Positions 8,760-19,010 of a DNA stretch of 64,000 bases are shown in pieces. The stretch's first letter is position 1; the number at the start of each line of letters is the position of its first letter. The notes under the pieces were generated by a model. The model was given only the letters and a program-made list of their open reading frames with translations, was not told where the DNA came from and did no database searches. The DNA is taken from assembly GCA_033807695.1 (NCBI GenBank), contig CM066308.1:2666001-2730000 (forward strand). Direction: 5' to 3'. A program made the translations under genes and the position numbers. This DNA is from Daedaleopsis sinensis (taxonomy: Eukaryota > Basidiomycota > Agaricomycetes > Polyporales > Polyporaceae).

Positions 8760-11258
8760 ATGTCTCCCGACAAGTCAACAATGGCCTTAGGGGGCAGTAG
8801 GCCAAGCCCGCTCGACGGCGACCGCCCGCGGTCGCGGTCCAGCGCCCACTCCGAAAGTCGCAGCCCGCAGCGACGCACTCGGTCACTGCCACCCCACGCA
8901 CTGGACCGAGATCGAAGCCGCACTGGCACCGAGTCCCACGACGAAGAGCTCAGTTACGGCACCAACGAGGAAGAAGATGACGATTACAACATGGAAGCAG
9001 AGCTCGATCTGGACAACGACACCATCCGAGCGGCACAACTGCCAACCCACGCACCGGTGAGCACGCCGGTCCCCTCCGTGGGCGCTGACAGCTGGGACGG
9101 GCAAGAACTCGACCCCAGCTTTGTTCACAACGCTGTGGTCGAGTACTCCCAGGCACTCCATCTCTCACCCAGGGACTCGTGGAACACCGTCACACGGATG
9201 GCGACCGAGGCCCTCCACGACATAACTATGCTATTTCGCCACGCTCGCGCCGAACTAATCGCGGCGGGTGAAACGGACGAAACGATGCGACAGGTCGAGG
9301 AGACATACCGGCCCATCGCGAATGCGCTCGACGCGCTCAACATGGAACTCGCGGACACGTTCGTTCGGGGTCTCAGCCTCGACCCGCGTCACTACTCATC
9401 TGTGTTGTCAGAATACGGCCTGGTGGATCGCCCTCCACGGCCGCTTTTCCGACCTGCGGACGCCCCCCCTCCGACGGCCACCGCCACCGCGACTGCCAGC
9501 TCACCAGCGCCAACTGGCGCTGGCGCCTCCTCCAGCGCCAAGGCGCAGCCACCGAACGTTCGCGAACAGCGCGGAGATGTCGAGATGCTCGAGAGCGACT
9601 CCATCTTCGCGCCGGGCGACCTCACCGACGTGTCATTCGCCGCGCAATCGCGTGCCGTCACCCCATCGTCCAGGCCGGAGTCCCGGTCCTCGAACACTCG
9701 GAAGAAGAACGACAAGGGCAAGGGCAAGGCCCGGGCCCGCGACATCACACCTCCGCCGCCCCCGCCCGCTGCGGAGCCTATGCGCAAACGCGGAAGAGCG
9801 TATTCGACCTCGTCAAGCGAGGGCTGGGCCGCCGACGTGGCACCCGACGCCCCCGACGCTCCGAACCCCAGAACGGTGGCACGGCTCATGCGGCGCTACC
9901 CCAACGCCACTCTCGAACACATCCTCAACATCAGTGACGCGTACGCGTCGTCGTCAGGCCAGCGGTCCTACGCTGAAGCCGCCCAATCGCGAACGCCGTC
10001 ACCGAACATGGACACGCGACGCGGGTCAGCCCGTGTTCCGTCACCGAACCCGTCGCGTGGACCGTCGCGCGCATCGTCACGAGCAAGCTCGCGGCTCGAG
10101 GCCGAGGTCAAGCGGCAGCAGACCAAGCGGAGGCGTGTGCGCGGCCCGGCTGGGGCGTCGCGCCGCATCTACATTCGGTTCCCCGCCCCGGTCCCGGCAG
10201 AGGCGCGGGTAGGATCCCTGGCAGTCGTCGGTGCCATCAACGAGGCACTGGCTCGACACAACGATGAACGGATGCGCGGAGTCCGCGCGTCATCCGCCGA
10301 CTGGACCAGGTCAGGCCACCTGTACATCCAATTCGTGCAGCAGCCGCCGGAGGGCGTGGAGGACGTGGTCCGCCAAGTGGCCACGACACGCAACTGGGGC
10401 GGCTCCGCCGAGGCGACTGCGGGCGTAGCGGTGGAGAGATTCACTGTTACGTCGCAGGCGTGCTGGCGAGCAGTCAGTCGGCTAGACGAGAACGGCAACC
10501 CGCTCGACGCCCAGCAGGTCGCGGAGGAGGCCCTTGCAACGTCCCCTCAGTGGGACGCGGTGAGGCACCTGGTGCGGCGCGTGAGTTGGATCACGCCGAC
10601 GCCTGGATCGTCGACGACGACGCTCGTCGTCGAGTTCTCCGACACGTCGTCGCGTGCACGTCTCCGCGCGCTGCTCGGCACCCGGGTCACGTTCCGGAAT
10701 GGCGCGCGGCCGACTCAAGCCATGGAGGATCGACCTCGCGTGCCCCAGTGCTCGTCGTGCCTGCGCTGGGGCCACCCGCAGGCTCTCTGCCGTGCCCACT
10801 CGGCTGCGTGCGAGCTCTGCGGTGAGCCGCATGACGTCCGCCACCACCGCACACTTGCGAGCTGCTGTCGTGGGTCCGACACGCCGTCGTGCGGGCACCC
10901 GCCACGCTGCATCAACTGTGGACAGGCACACCGCGCCACGGCGCGCGAGTGCCCCTACTACCTGCACCGACACGACATGTCGTGGTGGCAGTCTCATCGG
11001 CCGTTGCCGCAACCGGGCAGGGCCTCGCGGACGGCGGCGGCGGCCCCAGCTAACCCGCAGCCCGCTCGTGCGGGTCCATCGGTGCGTTTCGCGTCTAGCG
11101 TCGAGTTCATCACGCAGGACGCTCACACATCCTCCCAGCAGCAGCGACAGCGTGCACGTAACGCAGACACTCGCAGGCAGGGGGGTTCGAATGGGCGTAG
11201 GACCGAGCGTCGGGATGACGACTCGGGGGCGCAGGACGGTGATCAGGAGATGGACTAG
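8760..11258 (+). CDS. LINE ORF1, gag-like zinc-knuckle protein (832 aa)
   Basis: Probable RNA-binding protein of the retrotransposon ribonucleoprotein. The N-terminal 450 residues are rich in Ser, Pro, Arg and Asp/Glu and look disordered, with SR-like stretches (SRGPSRASSRASSRLEAEVK). A folded middle part (about 465-640) begins RRIYIRFPAPVPAEARVGSL, similar in position to the RRM/esterase-like part of other Tad ORF1 proteins. Three cysteine clusters follow from about residue 664: CSSCLRWGHPQALC (CX2CX4HX4C), CELCGEPHDVRHH and CINCGQAHRATAREC (CX2CX3HX6C). It ends with TAG at 11256-11258, immediately followed by a second TAG and then the ORF2 ATG. The leader before the ATG is pyrimidine-rich. 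Confidence 0.9.
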   Translation: MSPDKSTMALGGSRPSPLDGDRPRSRSSAHSESRSPQRRTRSLPPHALDRDRSRTGTESHDEELSYGTNEEEDDDYNMEAELDLDNDTIRAAQLPTHAPVSTPVPSVGADSWDGQELDPSFVHNAVVEYSQALHLSPRDSWNTVTRMATEALHDITMLFRHARAELIAAGETDETMRQVEETYRPIANALDALNMELADTFVRGLSLDPRHYSSVLSEYGLVDRPPRPLFRPADAPPPTATATATASSPAPTGAGASSSAKAQPPNVREQRGDVEMLESDSIFAPGDLTDVSFAAQSRAVTPSSRPESRSSNTRKKNDKGKGKARARDITPPPPPPAAEPMRKRGRAYSTSSSEGWAADVAPDAPDAPNPRTVARLMRRYPNATLEHILNISDAYASSSGQRSYAEAAQSRTPSPNMDTRRGSARVPSPNPSRGPSRASSRASSRLEAEVKRQQTKRRRVRGPAGASRRIYIRFPAPVPAEARVGSLAVVGAINEALARHNDERMRGVRASSADWTRSGHLYIQFVQQPPEGVEDVVRQVATTRNWGGSAEATAGVAVERFTVTSQACWRAVSRLDENGNPLDAQQVAEEALATSPQWDAVRHLVRRVSWITPTPGSSTTTLVVEFSDTSSRARLRALLGTRVTFRNGARPTQAMEDRPRVPQCSSCLRWGHPQALCRAHSAACELCGEPHDVRHHRTLASCCRGSDTPSCGHPPRCINCGQAHRATARECPYYLHRHDMSWWQSHRPLPQPGRASRTAAAAPANPQPARAGPSVRFASSVEFITQDAHTSSQQQRQRARNADTRRQGGSNGRRTERRDDDSGAQDGDQEMD

Positions 11259-11261
11259 TAG

Positions 11262-14200
11262 ATGCGCAAAGTGCGCGTCATCTCCCACAATGTGAACCAC
11301 ACACCTAGCCAATCGCATTTCATACTTGAGTCATTGGTTGGCGAGTGCGATGTGATCCTCGTGCAGGAGCCGTACTACGGCCCAATCAAAACGGTAGTAT
11401 CCAACTCGGATCCGCGAGGGGAGACTCTAATAGGGACGCAGATACACCCGGCCTGGCTGCTGCTGGAAACTCGGTCGCCGGCAAGGGTATGCGCATATGT
11501 AAACCGCGAGCTGATGGATCTGCGTCCTCAGCTTTGCGCGCATGTGGTGGATCATCGTGATATGCTGCTGATGTCTCTGACAGTGGACAGACAGGTACAC
11601 TACTACCTGAATGTGTATAATGACGAGCGCAGCACAGCACTGAGCTGGCTGCAAGATCACGCTGCGGAACTGCCACCGCTCGATTTGGTTGCGGGTGACT
11701 TCAACTTACATTCCACGGCATGGGAGCCGGATGCACCACACGAAAGTCCTCGAGCGATCGATTTGATCAACCTCATGTCGGGGATAGGCCTCAGCCTTGT
11801 CAACTCAGATGGGGCACCTACACATCGGCCGCACAATGCGGCACTGCGGAGTACGGTACCGGACCTGGTCTGGGCACCGTCTGACCGTGTGGCTAGTGGT
11901 GAAGTCCAAGCCCATGTAGACCTCGACGGGCGCGGGCTCTCTGATCACGCCATACTGTCCACATCGCTCGAGGTGGGCTGGTGGGAAAAATCGCTGCCAC
12001 CAACCATCAAGCGCAAGTCCGAGGCTGAACGGGAGTTCATTAAGGACATGGTGGATGGTGTTGCAAAGGTGGAGGTCGAACTCAGCACACGAGATGACAT
12101 CCAGCAGACGTGTGATGCTATCCTAGCAGCCGTGCGGGCTGCATGGGACGCACATGCTGTGGCACCGCGCGTATCGTCGCGGTCTAAGAGGTGGTGGAAC
12201 GGTGAGTGCGCACACGCACTCACTATGTTCAGACATCACCGCACTGCGGAAACACGCCGCACGTTCAAGCGGGCGGTCAAAGCGGCGAAAGCCGAGTTTT
12301 TTGAGGAACGCATCGCAGCAGCGTGCGAGAAGGGCAAGCGGGTGTGGGATGTGGTCTCATGGACCAAGCCCCGATCGCTGCCAATGTATAAGTCTCTCGT
12401 GCACGAGGGACACCCGCTGGTAGAGCTGGACGAGCTATGGGAGGCGGTCAACTCCACATACAACTCGGCCGCGCAGCGCGAGGTGGACATGTCATTCCTA
12501 GATGACATTCCCCAAACTGAGGAGCGTGACTTCCCAGAGATATCGACACAGGAGCTGCTCGATGCTGTTGCTGATGTCTCGGGACGGTCAGCTCCGGGCT
12601 CGGACCACCTGCGATGGCCATATGTGTCAGCGCTCGTGAAACATGAGGTATGCGGTACTATTCTCCGCCGCCTGTTTAATGCGTGCATTGAGCTGGCTTA
12701 CTGGCCAGCTCAGTTCAAGGAGGCAGTGTCGGTGATCATCCCCAAGCCCAAGAAGGATGATTACTCGCGCCTTAAGTCATATCGCCCAATAGTGCTGCTT
12801 AGCTGCCTTGGGAAACTATGTGAGAAGGTGCTCGCTGCACGCCTGCACTACGAGGGACAGAAGTGGGGCGCATTTCACCCGGCTCAGTTCGGCGGGACAA
12901 AGCAACACTCGACTGTGGATGCTGGCATGCTGCTAGTACATCGGATACGGCAGGGATGGGCACGTGGGCTAGACACATCAGTGCTGGCCTTCGATGTTGC
13001 ACAATTCTATCCGTCTGTGAATCACCGGATGCTGCTCGGTATTCTGAGCAAGCAGGGGTTCAGCAAAACACTGATCAAATTTTTAAGCCACTATCTCAGT
13101 GGCCGGACAACTGTGTATAGATGGGACACGTTCACATCACCCTCATTTGAGGCAGTAGAGGTCGGGGTGGTACAGGGCTCTGCTCTGTCGCCACCGCTAG
13201 CCAATCTATACATTGCACCGGTAATATACAGACTATGCCCGGTGGATCAAGACGGCACTGGGGGACACCCATGGCTGCAGTTCTTTGTGGATGACGGGCT
13301 CTGGTCGGTGTCCAGAGCTACGCTGGATGGAAACGTTCAGGTACTCCAGCAGGAATACCGTAGAACGATATCAGAGTTTGAACGTGTTGGACTCCGAGTC
13401 GAACATGATAAGACGGAGGCGTGCCACTTCACCAGGAAGAAGGCTGACCCAGTGCTAGACCTCGGTGAAGCACCATTCACGGGCGACACACCGCTGAAGC
13501 CGGTACCGGTGCTAAGGCACCTAGGCTTCTACATGGACCGCCGGCTGACGTTTCGACAGCACGTGCGCTTTTATGGTTCACGCGCGGCCAGTACAGCGCA
13601 GTCACTGCTGATGCTGGGCAATTCAATTAAAGGAATGCCGCCGAAGCAGCGACGAGTACTGTATATATCGTGTGTGCTACCTCTAATGACCTACGGATGC
13701 CAACTATGGTACCGGCGCAAGGGCACCAAGTACCATGTGGAGTTCCTGCGAAAAGCGCAGAACACGGCGGCGCGCTGGATCACCGGCGCGTTCCGCACCT
13801 CACCAACCGGAGGCACGGAAGTCCTGGCAGGGCTGCCGCCGGTGCGGTTGCACATCGAAAAGCTCGTCAACAGGACGGGCTTGCGCGCAAACACGCTTAT
13901 GGCGTCACACCCCATACTGGCGGCGCTGCCCAATCCGTGGGTGTGCAACCACCTCGCGCCAGACGTCGCATTCCCCATGGGAACTGGACCAGACTCAGCG
14001 GATAACCCTCTTGTAGCGGTAGACTTCGCTGGCAAAGTATGCACAGAGGAGTTCGTACCGCTACATGCAGAGGCGCGGCCGGGGGGGCGTGTAATGGACA
14101 TGTACCGGGACAGACTCACCTGGCACCTGGAGCATCCCAAAAAGGGATCGGACGAGCTTGAAGCGTGGGTCGAGGGCACGCTGGCACCGAGATTGAACGA

Positions 14201-15092
14201 GGCGGTAGCGGATCGGCGAGCCGTCACCATCTTCTGTGACGGATCACTATTCCCCAAGCCGCGGTGCAGAACTGGGGCTGCATTCCGTGCGTACCGCGCC
14301 GGGCGGCTGTTGACGAAGCGCGGAATAGCGTGCGGTCGAGGCACATCCTACGACGCGGAGATGGTCGCAGCGGGCATGGGCATCGCGTTCGCGACGAAAC
14401 AACCGTGCGAGACCATTCATGTGGTAGCCGACAACGAGTCGGCACTCAAGACACTGCTGGACCCGAGCTTGCACGGGCAACAGCTGGTGTCGGTGGTGGC
14501 ATGCCGTAACGTCCGCGAGTGGCTTGAGCGTGACGTCCGACGCAAGATCGTGTTCCACTGGTGCCCATCACATATGGGAATCGAGTGGAATGAGCTCGTG
14601 GATATGGACGCGAAGAAAGCCGCGGACTTACCTCTAGACCGGGATGAGTGCTCTATTGCCCATGCACGCCACCTGCTGGCAGTTCAGCTGAAAGCAGACT
14701 GGCGTGATGAGTACAGGATGTCACCGACGTACCGGGGGCTCAACTTCCTGCGGCTGCGGGTATTTGACTCACCGGATCACAAATCCAGCCCAGCGCTCAA
14801 AGCGCATGGGCACTCGACGTCGTCCATGGCACGCTTTTGCCGGACAGTCCTGGACCATGCGCCGCTTGGGTCGTTCCGAAGGCGCTTCTTTCCGGATGAG
14901 CCTACGAACTGTCCGGACTGCGGCGTACTGCAGGATCGAGCCCATGTGTTGCTGAAGTGCACGAGATACCGCCGATGGTGGGAATGCCGCGGCGAGTTCG
15001 AATTCCTGCAACGAGTCAGCGCATATCACGACATGAACTCGTTCCTCACCGCGAATGAAGGCGCGTTCACGTTTGCGGACGCGCCGAGCTAA
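11262..15092 (+). CDS. LINE ORF2: APE endonuclease, reverse transcriptase, RNase H (1276 aa)
   Basis: Replication polyprotein of the element. The endonuclease has VILVQEPYYG, LVAGDFNLHS and the LSDHAIL signature within the first 235 residues. The reverse transcriptase shows RPIVLLSCLGKLCEKVLAAR, AFDVAQFYPSVNH (Asp near 578), VVQGSALSPPLANLY and FFVDDGLWS (catalytic FVDD near 677, in place of the usual YADD). RNase H shows TIFCDGSLF (Asp near 993), SYDAEMVAAGMGIA, VVADNESALKTLL and WCPSHMGIEWNE. The C-terminus has CPDCGVLQDRAHVLLKC near 1217. All expected catalytic residues that I can identify are present. It lies in the same frame as ORF1, separated by two tandem amber codons, so translation needs reinitiation or a special mechanism. 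Confidence 0.95.
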   Translation: MRKVRVISHNVNHTPSQSHFILESLVGECDVILVQEPYYGPIKTVVSNSDPRGETLIGTQIHPAWLLLETRSPARVCAYVNRELMDLRPQLCAHVVDHRDMLLMSLTVDRQVHYYLNVYNDERSTALSWLQDHAAELPPLDLVAGDFNLHSTAWEPDAPHESPRAIDLINLMSGIGLSLVNSDGAPTHRPHNAALRSTVPDLVWAPSDRVASGEVQAHVDLDGRGLSDHAILSTSLEVGWWEKSLPPTIKRKSEAEREFIKDMVDGVAKVEVELSTRDDIQQTCDAILAAVRAAWDAHAVAPRVSSRSKRWWNGECAHALTMFRHHRTAETRRTFKRAVKAAKAEFFEERIAAACEKGKRVWDVVSWTKPRSLPMYKSLVHEGHPLVELDELWEAVNSTYNSAAQREVDMSFLDDIPQTEERDFPEISTQELLDAVADVSGRSAPGSDHLRWPYVSALVKHEVCGTILRRLFNACIELAYWPAQFKEAVSVIIPKPKKDDYSRLKSYRPIVLLSCLGKLCEKVLAARLHYEGQKWGAFHPAQFGGTKQHSTVDAGMLLVHRIRQGWARGLDTSVLAFDVAQFYPSVNHRMLLGILSKQGFSKTLIKFLSHYLSGRTTVYRWDTFTSPSFEAVEVGVVQGSALSPPLANLYIAPVIYRLCPVDQDGTGGHPWLQFFVDDGLWSVSRATLDGNVQVLQQEYRRTISEFERVGLRVEHDKTEACHFTRKKADPVLDLGEAPFTGDTPLKPVPVLRHLGFYMDRRLTFRQHVRFYGSRAASTAQSLLMLGNSIKGMPPKQRRVLYISCVLPLMTYGCQLWYRRKGTKYHVEFLRKAQNTAARWITGAFRTSPTGGTEVLAGLPPVRLHIEKLVNRTGLRANTLMASHPILAALPNPWVCNHLAPDVAFPMGTGPDSADNPLVAVDFAGKVCTEEFVPLHAEARPGGRVMDMYRDRLTWHLEHPKKGSDELEAWVEGTLAPRLNEAVADRRAVTIFCDGSLFPKPRCRTGAAFRAYRAGRLLTKRGIACGRGTSYDAEMVAAGMGIAFATKQPCETIHVVADNESALKTLLDPSLHGQQLVSVVACRNVREWLERDVRRKIVFHWCPSHMGIEWNELVDMDAKKAADLPLDRDECSIAHARHLLAVQLKADWRDEYRMSPTYRGLNFLRLRVFDSPDHKSSPALKAHGHSTSSMARFCRTVLDHAPLGSFRRRFFPDEPTNCPDCGVLQDRAHVLLKCTRYRRWWECRGEFEFLQRVSAYHDMNSFLTANEGAFTFADAPS

Positions 15093-15133
15093 TATGACTG
15101 ACGAGTGACTCCGGTCCTCGCGCTGTGGTGGTC

Positions 15134-15159
15134 GCGCTAAATCGCGAGAGTTAGTGCGC
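15134..15159 (+). other. Possible stem-loop in the LINE 3' region
   Basis: GCGCTAA (15134-15140) can pair with TTAGTGCGC (15151-15159) with a small bulge, making a short hairpin between the ORF2 stop and the A tail. Many LINEs have a 3' stem that their reverse transcriptase recognises. This is only a positional suggestion. Confidence 0.3.
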
Positions 15160-15290
15160 ACAGAGCCCTTAGATGACGGCACAAATGGCTGAGAATACTC
15201 GCCTGCCCCCGTGGTATACCGTTAGAGGTAGATAGCCGCACCTGTACTACGTACGAGCGGGATATAAAAACCTGAGTGCAAAAAAAAAAA

Positions 15291-15304
15291 GACCCTCAAT
15301 AAGC
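15291..15304. repeat. Right target-site duplication of the LINE
   Basis: Second copy of GACCCTCAATAAGC, directly after the poly(A) run and 66 bp before the MRPL6 start codon. Confidence 0.95.
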
Positions 15305-15370
15305 GCGCGTCACTGCCAGGCGCGAAGTCGGCTGAATCGCTGTCGGCACAAACGGTCACAGTCGCCAGCT

Positions 15371-16074
15371 ATGCTCTCCCGGTGGCATGCGGGAGCCCGC
15401 CATTCCCTCCGCTCCTTCTCCTCGTCGGCCCCAGCATGCGCGGGCATCATCTCCCACATTGGCAAGAAGCCTATCGTCTACCCTCCTTCTGTCACGCTCG
15501 CCCCCTCACCGACCGCCATCTCCGTCACGGGCCCGCTTGGCGAGACTTCGGTGCCCCTCATGCCCTTCATGAAGCTCGCTGAGAGCGCGCCGAATACGCT
15601 ATCGATCTCTGTCGAGGACCCGAAGCAGAGAAAACAGCGCGCCATGTGGGGGCTCACGCGCACGCTCATCCAGAACGCGATCACGGGCATGACCGAGGGC
15701 TTCACGACCCCGGTCTATCTGGTCGGCGTCGGCTACCGTGCCGCGCTGGAGGAGGACCCGAGAGGGAAGGAGGAGGGACGGAGCGGCAAGCGGCTGAACA
15801 TGAAGCTCGGCTTTTCGCACCCCGTCTTCGTGTCCATTCCGGAACACATCAAGGCGGAGGTTCCGCTTCCCACCAAAATCGTCCTCAGCTGTACAGACAA
15901 GCACCAATTAGGCTTGTTTGCGGCGCAGATACGAACTTGGAGACCGCCAGAGCCGTACAAGGGAAAGGTGCGTGCATGCAGGATGTTTGATGCTGAGTGC
16001 TCGGCTCAATGTATGCGCAGGGTATCATTGTGGGCAGCGAAAGGATACGGATGAAGACCGTGAAGAAGAAGTAG
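15371..16074 (+). CDS. MRPL6: Mitochondrial ribosomal protein L6 (uL6m)
   Basis: Large-subunit mitoribosomal protein. The first residues (MLSRWHAGARHSLRSFSSSA) are basic and Ser-rich, as in a matrix-targeting peptide. The uL6 body follows: SHIGKKPIVYPPSV, VTGPLGETSVPL, RKQRAMWGLTRTLIQNAITG, GFTTPVYLVGVGYRA, LGFSHPVFVSIPEHI, DKHQLGLFAAQIR and RPPEPYKGKGIIVGSERIR. One 53-nt intron (15968-16020) separates PYKGK from GIIVGSERIRMKTVKKK and the TAG at 16072-16074. It originally faced ARC1 head to head; removing the retrotransposon leaves about 204 bp between the two start codons. Confidence 0.93.
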
Positions 16075-16757
16075 ACGTTCGCACTATGCTCCGGCTATGT
16101 TACTCGCCTTCGTAATACATGCTGCACTCACATTCGAGCCCCCCGTTGTCCGAATCAACCAAAGTAGGAATCGGTATGCCTTGCCGAGCAGTCATGAAGC
16201 CTCCATCACGACATGCATCCAGTAAGAATGGTAACACCCGTGACGCAGAATAGTCCCCCTTCCATAGCACGCCGAGTCCCCGGCCGCTGAGTCGCCGGGT
16301 GGAAGCTCTGCTGCTAGAAACGCGCGGCTTACGCCCGCACCAGGTGAGCCAACTTTGAAGACGTTGCAACCTGTCACATTAACTCCAAAAATCGCCAGTA
16401 ACGGCTGCAGTCTTGCGGTGGCACGGTGCTGATCACGAAACCTAGACCACGCAGTGAAAACAATCGCCATCCTTCCGCCGCCCATGTTCTTGTGGTCGCT
16501 CGTGGGACCAGTTATTTTTTGGAATGAATGCTTGAATGTCGGTCGTCCGGCATTACACTCGGATTCCGTGCATTGAAAGCTGATGCGCCGTTCAATGGAA
16601 GAGTAAACTTCCTGTCGTGCCTCTCATCCCTCGCAAGTTATTACCCAGTGGCACCAGAGTCCACCCTCGCGTCCCGCCCTGCTCCCTCCCTACCCCGCGT
16701 GTCGCATTTACCCCCTTTTCCTCGCTTCCGCTTGTCACTAGGGCATCCCAAACCATC

Positions 16758-19010
16758 ATGACATGGCCATTATTGTCTGATCCTTCGTCTCCAGACGGTA
16801 CAGTGGGCGTGATGGTTATCGCCACTGCCATCGCGGCCATGTGCGTATACCGATTCAGTTATCATCGGACTCTGCTGACAGTGGTACATGCCATGGGCAC
16901 AGGCTGTACGGCATCACTATTCTGCAGGCCATGCAATATTACGACCGCTTCTACAATGACCCTCGAGTATTGAAGTTTCTGGTCAGTCTCCTAGATCACC
17001 ACATCTGTTGGCCCATGCTTATTCACTTCTTGTGTAGATCTTTGTACTTGGGTACAGCCACGGACACGCTATCCCCGTCTGCTGCTGAACTAACCATCAT
17101 GCTCAGTGTCTTCGAGACTGTGACGATTATCATGGAAATTCACGCTTTGTACTATTATGCCGTCACCCATGGCGGCACCCGGTTTTATTCCATCGCTATC
17201 CCTTCGTACGTGAACATTCCATACCTTACGCGCCAAGTTCATGGTTGACAACGATTCCAGGAGCTTATATCTTGAGCGATCATTTTCGGTGAGAGGATTG
17301 TGATCTGTTCACAGACAGAGACGATGCAATACTGAGGGCCAATTGTGCAGCTTGCAACCGTTTACCTGGTGCAGATGTAAGCCCTCTCAATGCGCCCCCG
17401 CTTGCATGGCGCTCAAAGTTTTCAGGGCACTCACGGTACGGATACAGCAACGTAAGCACAGCCAGATGTTCGTCTCAGTGCGTCCAGACTGAAGACTCGT
17501 TCTACGGTAGTAAGGAGGCAGTGGTGGTGGGTTGCAGCTATGCTTGTAAGCTCTGCAGCTATCTGTCCTCTATACTTCAGAGGTCTAACTGTAGTCATAT
17601 ACAGTATCTTGCTGCCACCGGTGCTGTCGGTATGTCGGTGTATCATCACTTAGAAGGACGGCCTGACCTATACTCGTCTTGCGTATGCCAGTAACAGGAC
17701 TCGGTGAGTCGTTCGATGACTATGGCCCTTGGACGTAGAGTTGTTACTGAAAACGAGATTAGTCGCGACCGTTCAAGGGTGCGTGCTTGATTCACGGCTC
17801 GTCGGATACAACTTACCCTTTTCTGTAGCTCCATGGACGATCTCTCCCCTCCAGCGGGGATCACCGTGAGGCTCACTCAACTACCACGCATTGCTCTCAA
17901 TTCTGACAGAACATCGGTAGATCTTGTCCGTCGTCAGCGCGGGTCTGCAAATTGCCGTCGACACTCTCATCGCCGTTTTGCTTTACTGGCTTAACAGGCG
18001 CCGCGCGGGGAACCTCGAGTACGTTTCCTCGCTTGATGCTGCAATGTTCGGCACATCATCTGACGGGTCGCCCGTTGCGAACAGTGAAGGCACCTTCAGA
18101 CACTTCTTCGTTTCCGCCGTAAACCGTGGGGTCTTCTCGACGTGGGTTGCCCCCTTTGCTGTCCCTGCCTAATTTTGCACGCTTGACCGAGTCATGCTTT
18201 TCCTTTACTTGTGCAGGTTGCTGGTAATCGTCAGTACCGTTACGGTGAGCTAGACCTTTGTTTGGCGGTCCTAAGATATACGCTGATGAGTTCATCTGAC
18301 CGCAGTTCTTCGTCCTGTATCCCCTGCGTTTTTGGGTTGCCTTCCGTATGCTCAGTAACAAAGGTCCGTCTCGTGTTACTGAGCTCCTCCCTAGCGGTGT
18401 TTCTAAACTAGCTTTTGATTTCTCTCACTCTGGTGATCTCTCGCAGTGCACGCGATATCTCTGCTGTCCACGTGAGTCCTCTTTGCTTTGGCAAGACTTA
18501 CGCTCATCGGGTATCACTGGCGGGCTACAGGTACAACACCAGGACGCCCCGAGACGGCGTCGGGCACGACCCTGAGATCATCGACGCACGGCTCAGGGAG
18601 CGGCTGGAGAGGGAGCTGGGCGGGGTGGGTCCTGTTCCCCTGTCGTCCTATCGATTTGTATCGCTAACGACGGCCCGCGCCTTCGCATACAGACGAGATT
18701 CGGAACGAGGCTGGAGTCTCCCCCCAACCTTCCGGTACGTTTGTCTCCGCAGGATACCTGCCCCGAGCCACAACATCGCATCATACTCATGACATTGACA
18801 TGATCTGCGATGTCCCCAGTCCATCGCCTACGGCCTTCCGCGCAGCCCGAGCGCGTGGTTCACGGCCGGCAAATCGACCGAGGGCACGGTGTCTTACTCC
18901 CCGAGCTACCACGCCCGCTCGACGACGGCGGTTGACAGCTCGTCAGGTGCGTGCTTCGCCACGGTCTGGCCGCGCCCGCAGCGGTTCACCGTCTGATTTT
19001 CGCAGGCTAG
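16758..19010 (+). CDS. DUF6534-like multi-pass membrane protein, splicing unresolved, possibly degenerate
   Basis: The start ATG at 16758 and short introns give GVMVIATAIAAMLYGITILQ, AMQYYDRFYNDPRVLKFL, then FVLGVFETVTIIMEIHALYY and YAVTHGG. This matches the opening helices of the basidiomycete DUF6534 family (LYGIT.LQ..YY...P.D motif). Later exons can be read as ILSVVSAGLQIAVDTLIAVL, LYWLNRRRAG and FFVSAVNRGVFST joined to LLVIVSTVTFFVLYPLRF, matching the last helices. The middle helices (about 17380-17870) and the C-terminal tail (18400-19010) do not splice cleanly: several candidate introns compete and stops interrupt each frame. The locus is either intron-rich with very small exons or a decaying copy. 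The function of the family is unknown. Confidence 0.5.

Larger units (their letters stand above)
8655..15290 (+). mobile_element. Complete Tad-like non-LTR retrotransposon (LINE), about 6.6 kb
   Basis: The element has a 105-nt 5' leader, two long open frames, a roughly 200-nt 3' region and a terminal run of A ending at 15290, flanked by a perfect 14-bp target duplication. ORF1 is a nucleic-acid-binding protein with zinc knuckles. ORF2 combines an APE-type endonuclease, reverse transcriptase, RNase H and a C-terminal CCHC finger. That order is the layout of the fungal Tad/I-type clades. Both frames are open and the target duplication has not diverged, so the insertion appears recent and the copy may be competent. 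No intron is seen. The clade name is an inference; a reverse-transcriptase phylogeny would settle it. Confidence 0.93.

Noticed and set aside
9268..10212. Plus-strand Arg/Pro-rich frame of about 314 codons inside LINE ORF1
   Set aside because: High GC and strong codon bias of ORF1 keep alternative frames open; composition is Arg/Pro/Ser only and no motif is present.
10482..11318. Minus-strand frame of about 278 codons over the ORF1/ORF2 junction
   Set aside because: Antisense shadow of the zinc-knuckle region; no family features.
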